Shown here: positions 48,335-60,401 of the stretch, one piece after another
How positions within the stretch are numbered: the first letter of the stretch is position 1
How the letters are laid out: every line of letters begins with the position of its first letter
Assembly (NCBI GenBank): GCA_026120185.1
Contig: JANUWF010002061.1
Span: 2,170,001-2,234,000 of the forward strand
DNA length: 64,000 nt
Origin: Voacanga thouarsii
Lineage: Eukaryota; Streptophyta; Magnoliopsida; Gentianales; Apocynaceae
Direction of reading: 5' to 3'
The notes under the pieces: model-generated
The model's input: the letters and a program-made list of their open reading frames with translations, nothing else
What the model was told of the DNA's origin: nothing
Databases searched by the model: none
Program-made: the position numbers and the translations under genes

Positions 48335-48954
48335 CTTGATGGAGTAATTTCACGAGGATAATGTTTATATGCTTCAGGCATATGAAATCATTCGGGGATT
48401 TTCATGTAAATATCATTTTCTAAATTTTCATACAAGTAAGCAGTGACAACATCTAATAGGCGCATATCTATCTTTTTATGTACTGCCAAACTGATAAGAT
48501 ATCGGAGTGTAATAGCATAAACAACAGGAGAATAAGTTTCACCATAATCAATACCTGGTCTTTGTGAAAAACTTTGGGCTACTAACCGTGCTTTATATCA
48601 TACGATTTCATTCTTTTCATTGCGCTTTCGTACAAATATCCATTTGTAGCCAACAGGTTTTACACATTATGGTGTTTGGACTGCAGGTCCGAAAATTTCA
48701 TGTTTTGCCAGTGCATTTAATTCCGATTGAATTGCATCTTTCCATTGCAGCCAATCTTTTCTATGCCGACATTCATCAACTGATATTGGTTCAAGATCAT
48801 CATTATCCTGTGTAATATCAAGAGATATATTGTATGCAAATATATTATCAATAACAGTTTCTATCCGATTTCAACTTCTACCAGAAGTGATATAATTGAT
48901 AGAAATTTCAGTGTTTCTTTCATCAACTTCTAGTTCTTTGTCATCAGTTCTCTC

Positions 48955-50166
48955 TTAGTCTTTATCATTCTTTTCTTCAATATAATCTTCTGTATCATTT
49001 AATCCTCTTTTCTTTCGAGGATTTTTATCTTTAGAACCAAGAGGTCGGCCACGCTTCTGGCGTGTTTTTGACTCAGCAGCTATAGGTATAATATTTTGTT
49101 CTGCTGGAACTTCAATTCGAATAGGAGCATTTATAGCTGGACTATGCGATTTTGTAACTCTTCTGGAGTCAACAAAAGCGTCTAGAATTTGATTTGCAAT
49201 GCTTTGCAAATGAATTATCTTTTGAACTTCAAGTTCACATGCGCTTGTGCGCGGATCAAGATAATTTAATGATGTTTTCCAAGCAAGATCCTTTTTATAC
49301 TGTTTTGATTCTCTCCCTAATTTAGGGAATAATGGTTCATCAAAATGACAATTAGCAAATCTTGCTGTGAATACATCTCCTGTCAGGGGTTCAACATACC
49401 TGATAATAGAGAGAGAATCATATCCAACGTATATCCCCATTCTTCTTTGAGGACCCATCTTTGTACGTTGGTTTGGTGCAATTGGAACATATACAGCACA
49501 CCAAAAAATTCTTAAATGAGCAATATTTGGTTCTGACCTAAAAGCCAATTGCAAAGGAGAGAATTTATGATAACTAGCTGGTCTTATGCGTACAAGTGTT
49601 GCAGCATGTAAAATAGCATGTCCACAGACAGATATTGAGAGATTTGTTTTCATTAATAATGGTTTAGCAATTAATTGTAATCGTTTAATCAAAGATTCAG
49701 CAAGACCATTTTGTGTGTGAACATGAGTTACAGGGTGTTCAACATTAATCCCAATTGACATGCAATATGCATCAAAAGCATGTGATGAAAATTCACCAGC
49801 ATTATCCAAACGGATATTTTTAATGTGATGGTCAAGAAATTGTGCTCGTAATTTAATTATTTGAGTAAGTAATCTCGCAAACGCCAGGTTGCGAGTAGAT
49901 AATAAACATACATGTGACCATCGGGATGATGCATCAATTAAGACCATAAAATATTTGAACGGTCCACATAGTGGATCAATAGGTCCACAAATATCTCCGT
50001 GAATCCGTTCGAGAAATGTAGGACTTTCAGCTCCTACTTTTACTGGTGATGGTTTAACAATTAATTTTCCTAGGGAACATACAGTACATGTGAATTTTTC
50101 TGATGTTAATATCCTTTTATTTTTTAAAGGATGACCATGTGTATTCTCAATGATTCTTCTCATCAT
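48955..50166 (-). pseudogene. copia integrase region
   Basis: 403 codons open. It starts inside the GAG-pre-integrase zinc-binding region (CTVCSLGKLIVK) and continues through the DDE core with LERIHGDICGP, KNIRLDNAGEFSSHA and VHTQNGLAESLIKRL. A C-terminal KRGRPLGSKDKNPRKKRG stretch is basic and resembles the targeting tail of copia integrases. The protease and upstream part (50,170-50,660) are interrupted by stops. Confidence 0.88.
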
Positions 50167-50914
50167 GGTAGATCCGAATGACCCAACCGGTCATGCCAAA
50201 TGCTAAAAGTAATAGGATCAATAAATTTCTGGTTTACTAGATGATGAATTTCAATTGTACGTATTTTTACAAAATATAGGCCAGTAGAAAAAGACAACAG
50301 TTTTTCTAATACAGATTTCTTACCAAAATGCATTTGAGTAATATAAAGATGCTCAATCCCATTTTCCTCATTTGTTTCAACATGATATCAATTTCTGCTG
50401 ATATCTTTAAAACTCAATAAATTTCTTCTGGATTTTGAGGAAAATAGTGCATTATCAATAATAATTATTGTTCCTTTAGGCAACTATATACTAGCTCTTC
50501 CGGAGCCCTCAATCACATTTGCACTACCGTTTATCGTATAAATATTTATTTCTTCCATTTTGAGGTCAGAAAAATATTTCTCATTTTTTAGTATGGTGTG
50601 TGTAGTTCCACTATCAATAATACATACATCATTATTAACAACAACTATCTAAACACAAATATATATATGCAAACGTAAATATTATTAGAATATAATGAAA
50701 ATAAAAATACAAAAATATCAGGGTGAAGCTTTAGACACTGTCATCACCAATTAAATGATCTATCCTACCGTCAGGGTGTTCAAAAAAATCAGATACATCC
50801 ATATGGGTAATATTGATATTAAGATCTTCAGGATCACTTCAAGTGCAACCATTCATACCGTGCAGTGGGTAGTACGACCATCTTCAGGTGGTCAAATCTT
50901 TCTTTTAAATTTAC

Positions 50915-51151
50915 CTACATGACATATAAATCTTTTTCGATAAGATATTCCATTTTCAAATTTTCATCGAGATGACGACGAATAAAAATCAAAACTTTAG
51001 CCTTGTGTTGTGCAGATGCACTATTATTTACTTGAATAATTTCACTAAGGCCTTCAGCATTTAGATGCATTTCTGCATCGAGAATCCATGACATATAATT
51101 TTTTTCAGAAATATCAAGGGTTATAAATTCGAGTTTAGCGAGGTTAGCCAT
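50915..51151 (-). pseudogene. copia gag fragment
   Basis: Starts at ATG 51,151, MANLAKLEFITLDISEKNYM, and runs 78 residues to a stop after DLYVM. Compared with the sister copy at 57,203-60,396, the remainder of gag, including the zinc knuckle, is deleted: the flanks that are about 640 bp apart in the sister are joined here near 50,836. Confidence 0.85.
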
Positions 51152-51252
51152 AGAGATCAATATATGCGTACCTGTCTTCTGGTTTTGGTAACGGCAAAAA
51201 CTCATATTTAGTCTTCTGGCTTTTGTACCGGTAGAGACTCGTGCTGATAACG

Positions 51253-51629
51253 TGTTATTAAATTAGGGTAGTGTTAGAATAAAATCTTCACACTACACAC
51301 TAATAAAACTCTAACTATTTTGCATAAGAATTTCTTTTCAAACTTCTCTCTTTCTTTCTCTCACAATTATTTCTCTAATCTTTCTTTCACTGGTCTTTCT
51401 TTCACAAAATGATAGTATATTACAACCTTAGATAATAACTCTATTTATAGAGCTCTAATTAATAGAATACATCATGGCATACATTATCTTCCACTAATCT
51501 CAATTAGTGGTGTCTCTATTAAATGGTGGACATCCATAAAAATCTTCTATAATAATTCACATAAATTCATAATTAGTAGAACCTCTATTAATTAATGGAG
51601 CTTCCAATAATTTTAATATATTCATAACA
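51253..51629 (-). repeat. 5' LTR of the complete copia element
   Basis: 377 bp, clearly homologous to the LTR at 46,656 with scattered substitutions (for example TGTTATTAAATTAG against TGTTATAAAATTAG). The divergence means the insertion is not recent. Confidence 0.9.
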
Positions 51630-51634
51630 CCATC

Positions 51635-53227
51635 CTCTTTTTTATTATTTTTTTCCTTTAAAATATTTGAGTCGTCTGGCTGGGCAAGAAATCAAAAACA
51701 TCCAAAGCAATCAGTTCGATTTTGTTTTTTGTTAGAATAAAAAAAGAATCAGACCGAGACGAGGATAATGAAATGAAGACTCGATCACAGTAGAAAAACC
51801 ACGATAACAAGAAAAAAGCGTTCACATCTAATCCATCGATCACGGGAATAGAGGACGGGCGACCTCCTAACTTACCCCCTCAAGCATTGGATAAATTCTA
51901 TTAGCTTCTATGAACTTTTGCACCGCCCCCCTACTTTTCGTACCCAGAGGCCAAAAGCCCAAACCCATTTTCGTACTAATCAGTTTTTAATTGCCCGCAC
52001 CCTTCTTTTCCACACCTTTCTCGTTCGCGTTCACATTTGAATTGTCCGATCAAGTTTTCTTGTTTTAATTGAATTGATATTTTTTTATTTTTAATTAAAA
52101 ATATATTATTATTTTATAAATTTTTTATTTTTAAATAATAATTATTTATTTACAACATATATTTTTTTAAAATTATAATCGTTTTTATATATTTAATAAT
52201 TTTTATAAAATTTATTTCAAATGAATTTTTATTCACTTACTTTATTTTTATTTAATTAATTTTTAAAATAAGATTATATTTGAATAAAAATTAAATTTAT
52301 TAAAATTTAATAAAATATTATTAAATATGAAATAAATATAAAATTTAATTATTAATAAAAATATAATGTATTTTGATTATATAATAATTTTTAAAAATAA
52401 AATTATTTAAATTGAGAAGAATTTATTTCAACTACAGCCTAAATATATGATATGTAATATAAAATTTCAATACAAATTATATTTTTTTTAGAAATATGAA
52501 ATTATGACCGGTAAGGTGTGCTGCTCTAAAATGCCTCGTATAAAAAGAGAATTATAAAAGAAGAAGAAAAAACTTTGAATGAATTATATAAAAAGGGACA
52601 TTCAACATGTACTACATCATAAATTGTAGGGTCCCAATCTCGGAATCAAGGTGACTTCACTGACTCACGTGTCATCATCTAGTTGGTCTTCTGACAAGCA
52701 GTTCAGCTTCGTCGAAAGCCCCCGCCCTACCCCTGTACGCGGCAATTCTGCCACAGTGGAGTGGTAAATTCAGCATCAGAAAATGGCATTTCAGTCAAAA
52801 CACTGGAGAGGAGCTTCCACGCGGTATATACACAGAATTAAAAACGCGGTCTTCATGTCTTCCAAGTCAGCTGTTTGCTCTTCTCCCCTTTACCTTCCTC
52901 CGTTGCCGTCTGGGCTCCTGGTTTCTCTCTCTTCATCTTTTGCTGCTTTCTGAGATGCTTCCTCCTCATTGAGATCGTCATGGAGCTGGACCTTTGAAGC
53001 CCCACTGAATTTTCCTTGAATCTTTCTCTACGTATACCAGCACTAGACCTACGGTTTTGTTTTTAGCCAGCCCTTTTAAATCCCCAAAGCTCTAATCTTT
53101 GTTTCTTTTCCATTTTAACCTATATTATCTGCCTCCCCCCCCTCTCTCTCTCTATACACATACGCTATATACTGTTTCAGTAATACTTTTTCTTCAATTG
53201 AATCTAGAAAAATTGTTGCTAAGAGTG
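51635..53227 (+). promoter_or_regulatory. NAC gene upstream region with G-box/ABRE and short uORFs
   Basis: 51,650-52,600 is AT-rich spacer. CACGTGTC at 52,666-52,673 is a G-box/ABRE core about 560 bp before the ATG, a site bound by bZIP and bHLH factors in stress genes. The leader contains a CT tract (about 53,138-53,153) and two very short upstream reading frames: MLPPH (52,955-52,972) and MELDL (52,980-52,997). Whether they lie on the mRNA depends on the unknown start site. Confidence 0.5.
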
Positions 53228-56200
53228 ATGGCTGTGCTTCCGGTGAAACCTCTGCCGGTGGGCTATAGATTCCGGCCGACGGATGAGGAGCTCATCGACC
53301 ACTATTTGAGGTTGAAAATCAACGGTTTCGACAAGGATGTCGAGATTATTCGTGAAGTGGATATATGCAAATTGGAGCCTTGGGACTTGCCTGGTAATTA
53401 GTTTTCTTGCAACTCTCCCTGGCCTCTTTTGCAAAGGTTTATTTTTTCACATGTTGATCATCGATTTGATGGAAAACAAGTGTTGAATTTGGGATTTTTC
53501 AGGAATGTAGGTTAAATTGGGGGTTGTTTATAGAACTACAGTCATATATGGTCCACAGATTGTGGAAGAGGGGGGTAATTTTGTAGGATAATAATGTTTT
53601 ATCTGTTTTCCGTTATCAATTTCCCACTTGTGTTAGTCTATTAGAGGCCTGCCTATTTTCTTTTGAGGAAATAACTTGGGATGTGTGCGAAATTTTTCAG
53701 ATTTGTCACTGATAGAGTCGCACGATAATGAGTGGTTCTTCTTTTGTCCCAAGGATCGGAAGTATCAGAATGGCCAGCGGCTGAACCGAGCTACCTTTAA
53801 GGGGTATTGGAAAGCCACTGGTAAAGACAGGAACATTGTTTCAAGGAAAGGAGTGAAAATTGGGATGAAGAAGACTTTGGTCTTTTATACTGGGCGTGCT
53901 CCGGAGGGGAAAAGGACGCATTGGGTGATTCATGAATACCGTGCAATTCAGAAGGAGCTAGACGGCACCCATCCTGGACAGGTTCAGCTTTTCATTGCCC
54001 CTCTTTTTTTTTACCTTTCTTTTTATTTTGTTTGTTGACTTGTGATCAATCACCTAAATTGTGTAGTAGTTCATAAAACTTTTGAGAAACCAGAAAGATA
54101 TATTTGTTCTTCATCAGTCGTAGTTGCATTTCGTGATCTGCAATTTGTTATTCTTGGATGACTGAGATGTTGGACAACGGAGTCTAGCTTTAAATTCTAT
54201 TCAAAATATTTGCCACATTATCATGGAAAGGCTATTCTTTTTAATGTTTCAGATTTCCCATCATGGAAATGTTTTTGAGAATACAGCCAGGGAAAGGTTA
54301 TGTGCTGGAGATCGAGAGGAAAATTTGCCAGTGTTCTGTTTCCTTTGATTGTTGCAAGTTCATATCTTTGATCCATTTTAACCATGCAGCAATTTCTAGT
54401 TTTACTATTATGTTCTCAAATCATTTGCCTTGTGCAGGGTGCTTTTGTGCTTTGTCGGCTCTTTAAGAAGCATGACCTTAAGCTGGATGAAAATGTTGAA
54501 ATTTCAAATGTCGAAGAAGGTGAATCAAATGTTTTGTCCCCTTCCATGGTTAAGTCACCAGCTGAAGACGAACATTCTGAGGCTTTAACTCCATCATTGG
54601 GTGGCCAAGTTGAAATGCCACCATTAACCGTGGAAAGTTGTCCAGGCAAACTGCCCGATGGAGCTGGAGTTCTCAATCCAGTACCTATTAATTGGCACAA
54701 GGTTAGCTGCAGTGGTGATGAAACAGAGGATCCAGTTTCAGGGTCCCCCCATATTTCAGTGAGTAGAACCAAAGTTTCAATAAAATGATAGCCTTGTGTT
54801 TCATAGTATTTCAAGTTTTAGTTGAGATGTATCTTATACTTTCCTGTATACTTCAGCCAGATCCAGAGCTAGAGAATGCACTAAGATATATTATTTGTGA
54901 ACCTACGCCAGAGTTCCTGGATGGGAAGATCTTCTCTCCATTGCATTGTCAAATGCAGGCGGAGCTTGGATCTTCTTCTTATTTGTACAATTCTGTCAAT
55001 GTTGATAACAACGATGGCATGCCATTTCAACATGGAACAAATGATTTCCATGTTAACAAATTCTTGGATTCACTTTTTTTGGGCACAAATGAGTCTCCCA
55101 ATGAAGACTCTGGCATATGCTCAATCTCCATGGTCGACTATGGAACCCCAGGCACATACTCAATCTCAGCTGGTGAGTGTGGAACCCCAACAGGTGTTAA
55201 GGATACTGGATCCTGTAGTGAGTCAGAGCCAGAAGTGATCCAAGGACAGGTAAATATAACTCCTAGGATTCTCTAAGGAAAGACTATTTTACAACTCCAT
55301 CAGAGCTTCGCTTACAGCCTAGAGGGGCTATGGATCACAAGATTGTCTAATTGGGTGTGAGTTTCATTTCACCCTTGTCACAAGAAAATTAACTTTATAA
55401 TGTGGTAATTGCTTCAGGTTGACGTGGGCTTTTCTGAAAGTGAATTCTTAGTGTCAAATATGGAGCAAGTCCCGTCCTTCCAGGCACAGTCACAGGTGCT
55501 ACACCCAGAGCAAGGGGCGTACAGATATATTAGTACTGGAAACCAAGGGGAACAGTTGAATTTAGTGGGAAACAATTCTCTCAGATCGTGTACTGCTTCT
55601 ACCGCTTTTAATGGCTATCAGGTCCCTGATTTATTAAATACTGAAGGGTCTGAAGGTCGTGGCAGTGCATTATTCGGTGACAATCCTTCTGGTACAGGAA
55701 TAAAGATCAGGAGTCGCCAAATGCAGAATCCTTCAGGTGGTGACTCAACCTTTCCAGTACATGGAAGTGCCCCAAGAAGAATCCGTCTGCAGAAGAAACT
55801 TCAGGTTGGACCTGTTATGTGCAGCCGGGCTCCAGGCTCGGTTCATAGTGAAGTCAATAATGAAGGACAATTTGCAAAAGCGGAGGTGAGATTACTGGCT
55901 GTAACTTATTGATTTCAAAGCTGCTACTGGTTAGTGAAACTTTTGGGTACACTGTGCAGAATGAAAAAGCTATGAAGAACATGGACAATGGGGCTGCTGC
56001 TGCCACTATTACAGATGAGACAAAGGATATACTGCCCAAGGAATCTAAGACTGCAGAGGGTTTGGGAGAGTCCAGTGGAGATTTTGTTACAGGTGGTCAG
56101 AAAAATAGCCCGATGAGCTCAAAGGAAGCAGCATCATCCAAATTCTCAGTGGTCCTCGTGTATATGCCCAAGGTTCTTGTGATAGTCAGCCTTCTTGTAG

Positions 56201-56238
56201 TCTTTCTGGGCGTCTGGGGATGGTTCAGTTATAAATAG
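53228..56238 (+). CDS. Membrane-tethered NAC transcription factor (NTL type)
   Basis: Six exons: 53228-53393, 53701-53981, 54438-54758, 54857-55249, 55418-55885, 55960-56238. Total 1,908 nt, 635 aa. The N-terminal NAC domain (about residues 9-158) shows all subdomains: [83 protein letters not shown] and FVLCRLFKK. The middle is long, acidic and Ser-rich, as in activation regions. The last 30 residues, from [20 protein letters not shown] to WFSYK, are a single transmembrane helix at the C-terminus. NTL factors sit in ER or plasma membrane and are released by proteolysis under stress, after which they enter the nucleus. First intron positions inside the NAC domain match the family. Confidence 0.95.
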
Positions 56239-57197
56239 GCCAGAGAAAGAAGCTGCCCTTTTTTTATAGGACAGGATCAATGTTTTCTTAGCTGGGTTGA
56301 CATTGCGAGGCTTCTTAGTTCCCTTGTTCTTGTGTTGATATAAACATTTCTAGGAGTTTTCGGATAGCATTGACATACTAGTTTGTGTATATCAATACTT
56401 ATGGAGCATATTTTTGTATATACCTCTCTATGTTTTGGTTGGTAGGGTTATTATTCATCTGCCCTGTTCCGTGCTTATGTTGGCGTTATTAGTAATTTTC
56501 CACCCTGCTGGAGCAACGACAGATTATAGATGGTTTGTTATGGGCGTTTTTTTTACACTCGGCAGGCGGTAGACATCCTGGTAACACGTGAAGGCAAACT
56601 AATCTGCAAACAAGTTTCTAATAATAAGCATTTGGGTTGCTTTTCTTCTTTTTCTCGTTACTTGTTGGTCAGGTTTGGGTTGTTGGTTAAAAACGAAATG
56701 AGCTATTTTTGCTTGAATTTTAGGGGCTGTGGTTTGGGATGAGAGTTTGTCTGGAGTAGTAGGTAGATATGGCTACTAAGATATATAAAAACTCTGGAAA
56801 ATCATTAATGTATCTGTGTTTAAATATAATAAAATTTTGTTAATTATATAGAATTAATGTGAAATTTAAGTGGAATTAAGGATAGAGAATATGATAATGA
56901 TATATTAGGAGTATAACAAAAATTATTTAAATTAAAATAAAATTTTGAATTGGAAAATGTTGGTGTTTATTTACACATTAAAAACTATAAATATATGTTA
57001 CACAATAAATAAATAAATAAAAACACTTTAACCACTCGGAAATAATTTGAAGGGAGAAAAGTGAAATAATTTGGAGGACTCATTTTCAATATCAATAATA
57101 TTAGAGATATTTTAACATTTATTCGATAATAATATTAATAGTTATAATTCAATTAAATTCTAAACATCAAATACAATTATTATTAATATAATATATT
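56239..57197. other. NAC gene 3' UTR and AT-rich spacer
   Basis: The first 350 bp or so looks like a 3' UTR (TTGTTCTTGTGTTGATATAA and similar). No other gene seen before the retroelement. Confidence 0.45.
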
Positions 57198-57318
57198 TAT
57201 ATTATTATAAAATTTGGGTAGTGTTAGAAAAAAAAATCTACACACTACACACTAATAAAACTCTAACTATTCATTGTATAAGAATTTCTTCAAATCTCTC
57301 TCTTTTTTTCTCTCACAA

Positions 57319-58770
57319 TTACAAATGCAAATGAATTATCTTTTGAATTTCAAGTTCACATGCGCTTGTGCGCGGATCAAGATAATTTAATGATGTTATC
57401 CAAGCAAAATCCTTTTTATACTGTTTTTGTTCTCCCTCTAATTTAGGGAATAATGATTCATCAAAATGATAATCAGCAAATCTTGCTGTGAATACATCTC
57501 CTGTCAAGGGTTCAACATACTTGATAATAGAAGGAGAATCATATCTAACGTATATCCCCTTTCTTATTTGAGGACCCATCTTTGTACGTTGGTTTGGTGC
57601 AATTGGAACATATACAACACATCCAAAAATTCTTAAATGAGCAATCTTTGGTTTTGAACCAAAAGCCAATTGCAAATGAGAGAATTTATGATAACTAGCT
57701 GGCCTTATACGTACAAGTGCTGCAGCATGTAAAATAGCATGTCCCCAGGCAGATGTTGGGAGATTTGTTTTCATTAATAATGGTCTAACAATTAATTGTA
57801 ATCTTTTAATCAAAGATTCAGCAAGACCATTTTGTGTATGAACATGAGCTACATGATATTCAACATTAATCTCAATTGACATGCAATATGCATCAAAAGT
57901 ATGTGATGAAAATTCACTAGCATTATCCAAACGGATATTTTTAATGTGATGGTCAGGAAATTGTGCTCGTGATTTAATTATTTGAGTAAGTAATTTCGCA
58001 AACGCCAGGTTGCGAGTAGATAATAAACATACATGTGACTATTGGGATGATGCATCAATTTAGACCATAAAATATTTGAACGGTCCACATGGTGGATCAA
58101 TAGGTCCACAAATATCTCCGTGAATCCGTTCGAGAAATGTAGGACTTTCAGCTCCTACTTTTACTAGTGATGGTTTAACAATTAATTTTCCTAGGGAACA
58201 TGTAGCACATGCGAATTTTTCTAATGTCAATAGCTTTTTATTTTTTAATGGATAACCATGTGTATTCTTAATGATTCTTCTCATCATGGTAAATCTCGAA
58301 TGACCCAACCGGTCATGCCAAATGCTAAAAGTAATAGGATCAGTAAACTTCTGGTTTACGAGATGATAAATTTCAATTGTACGTATTTTTGTAAAATATA
58401 AGCCAGTAGAAAAATACGATAGTTTTTCTAATACAGATTTCTTACCTAAATGAATTTGAGTAATATAAAGATGCTCAATCCTATTTTCCTCATTTGTTTC
58501 AACGTGATGCCCATTTCTGCGGATATATTTAAAACTCAATAAATTTCTTCTAGATTTTGAGAAAAATAGTGTCTTATCAATAATAATTGTTGTTCCTTTA
58601 GGCAACAATATACTAGCTCTTTCGGAGCCTTCAATCACATTTTTACTACCGTTTATCGTATAAATATTTATTTCTTCCATTTTGATATCAGAAAAATATT
58701 TCTCATTTTTTAGTATGGTGTGTGTAGTTCCACTATCAATAATGCATACATCATCATTAATAACAGCCAT
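57319..58770 (-). pseudogene. copia protease, GAG-pre-integrase and integrase remnant
   Basis: 58,770-58,060 encodes MAVINDDVCIIDSGTTHTIL (the DSGTT protease active site), the pre-integrase motif IWHDRLGHSRFTMMRRII and CATCSLGKLIVK, up to KYFMV. A stop follows. 57,930-57,319 continues the integrase from DNASEFSSHTFDAYCMSIEI through VHTQNGLAESLIKRLQLIVR to IQKIIHLHL, where the deletion begins. Confidence 0.88.
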
Positions 58771-58853
58771 CTGAATACAAATATATATATATGCAAACGT
58801 AAATATTATAGAATATAATGAAAATGAAAATACAAAAATATCAGGGTAATGCT

Positions 58854-59926
58854 TTAATTCTTCTGGACACTGCCATCACCAATTAAATGGTCTATCCTAC
58901 CGTCTGGGTGTTCAAAAAAATCCGATACATCCATATAGGTAATATTGATATTAAGATCTTCAGGATCAATATCATCATCCTCAGCATCATTTACTGGATA
59001 TTGAGAAAAAATTGCTTCCACATTTTTATTGTTCTTTTTCAGTGAAGTTTGATATAATTTCACTAAATGCTTGGCCGTACAACAGTTACGTGACCAATGA
59101 CTTTCCATGCCACATCTATAACATATATCCTCATATTTTTCTTCCATTTCTTTTTCTTTTTCTTTTCCCTTATGATCTTTTCTGTTCCACTTCAGGTGGC
59201 TAATATTTCTCACAACTTAATTATGATTGTGATAAGTGAAATATCGAGCGTGTCTACGACCATAACCACGACCACGACCACGGCCACAACCACGACTATA
59301 ACGATGGCTTCTACTAAAGCCAATAGCATTCACTTCTGGGAGTGCTGTTGAGCCAGTTGGTCTGGCTTCATGATTTCTCAATAATAACTTTTTTTTTTTT
59401 TTGCAATGAGGAGGGCAGTTTTTAAATCTGTAAATTTGGTATACCCCTTCTCTCGATATTGTTGCTACAGGATAATATTCGAGGCATGAAATGTGGAGAA
59501 TGTCTTCTCTAGCATATCTTCATCAGTTACTTTTTCTCCACATAATTTTAACTAAGATGTAATTTTATACATTGCGGAGCTATATTCATTCACGGTTTTA
59601 AAATCTTGCAACCTCAGGTGCAACTATTCATACTGTGCAGTGGGTAGTACGACCATCTTCAGGTGGTCAAATATTTCTTTTAAATTTATTCATAGGACAT
59701 ATGGATCTTTTTTAGTAAGATATTCCATTTTTAAATTTTCATCGATATGACGACGAATAAAAATCAAAACTTTAGCTTTGTGTTGTGCAGATGCACTATT
59801 ATTTGCTTGAATAGTTTCATTACGGCATTGAACATTTAGATGCATTTCTGCATCGAGAACCCATGACATATAATTTTTTCCAGAAATATCAAGGGCTACA
59901 AATTTGAGTTTAGTGAGGTTAGCCAT
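58854..59926 (-). pseudogene. copia gag with zinc knuckle
   Basis: Starts at ATG 59,926 (MANLTKLKFVALDISGKNYM), broken by a stop after PYVL. It resumes with an RG-rich tract (minus strand of about 59,255-59,300, repeated CGTGGTCGTGG codons) and the CCHC knuckle YRCGMESHWSRNC. It ends with the acidic segment EDDDIDPEDLNINITYMDVS. This copy preserves the part of gag deleted from the element at 46,656. Confidence 0.85.
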
Positions 59927-60027
59927 AGAGATCAATAAATGCGTACATGTCTTCTGGCTTTGGTAACGACAGAGACTCGTGCTTAGTCTTCTGGTTTTTG
60001 TAACGGTAGAGACTCGTGCTAATAACG

Positions 60028-60396
60028 TGTTATAAAATTTGGGTAGTGTTAGAAACAAAATCTACACACTACACACTAATAAAACTCTGACTATTCTTTG
60101 TATAAGAATTTCTTCAAATCTCTCTCTTTCTTTCTCTCACAATTACAATTCTTTCTTTTACAAAATAATGGTGTATTACAAGTTTAGAAAATAACCCTAT
60201 TTTTAGAGCTCTTAATTAGTAGAATACATCATCTTCCACTAATCTTAATTAATGGTGTCTCCACTAAATGATGGACATCCATAAAAATCCATAATTAGTG
60301 GAGTTTTCACTAATGAATGGAGCTTCCACTAATTCCCTAATAATTCACATAAATTCATAATTAGTGGAGCTTCCACTAATTCAAATATTTACAACA
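60028..60396 (-). repeat. 5' LTR of the deleted copia element
   Basis: Begins TGTTATAAAATTTGGG on the plus strand and ends ACAACA. It shares the pyrimidine tract and the AATTAGTGGAGCTTCCACTA block, here present in extra copies, with the other LTRs of the family. Confidence 0.85.
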
Positions 60397-60401
60397 TATA
60401 T

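Larger units (their letters stand above)
46656..51629 (-). mobile_element. Ty1/copia LTR retrotransposon, full structure but decayed
   Basis: LTRs at 46,656-47,033 (378 bp, 3' LTR in coding sense) and 51,253-51,629 (377 bp, 5' LTR). Both have TG...CA ends. CCATC flanks the element on both sides (46,651-46,655 and 51,630-51,634), a perfect 5-bp target duplication. The order on the minus strand is gag, integrase, reverse transcriptase, RNase H, which is the copia order. The polypurine tract CCAAGGGGGAG (47,034-47,044) abuts the 3' LTR. The region next to the 5' LTR reads CGTTATCAGCACGAG, not the usual initiator-Met tRNA primer site. Several stops and frameshifts and a gag deletion make it non-functional. 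Confidence 0.95.
57203..60396 (-). mobile_element. Internally deleted copia element, same family as 46,656-51,629
   Basis: 3.2 kb. TATAT flanks both ends (57,198-57,202 and 60,397-60,401), a perfect 5-bp target duplication. The 5' LTR (60,028-60,396, 369 bp) is complete. The 3' LTR is cut after about 120 bp (57,203-57,322) and joined directly to integrase sequence, so the rest of the LTR, the polypurine tract, RNase H and reverse transcriptase are missing. It retains most of gag, protease and integrase, with stops. Confidence 0.92.

Noticed and set aside
59012..59351. Plus-strand frames opposite the copia gag
   Set aside because: The poly-Phe and poly-Thr stretches are the reverse complement of the Lys/Glu- and RG-rich gag codons.
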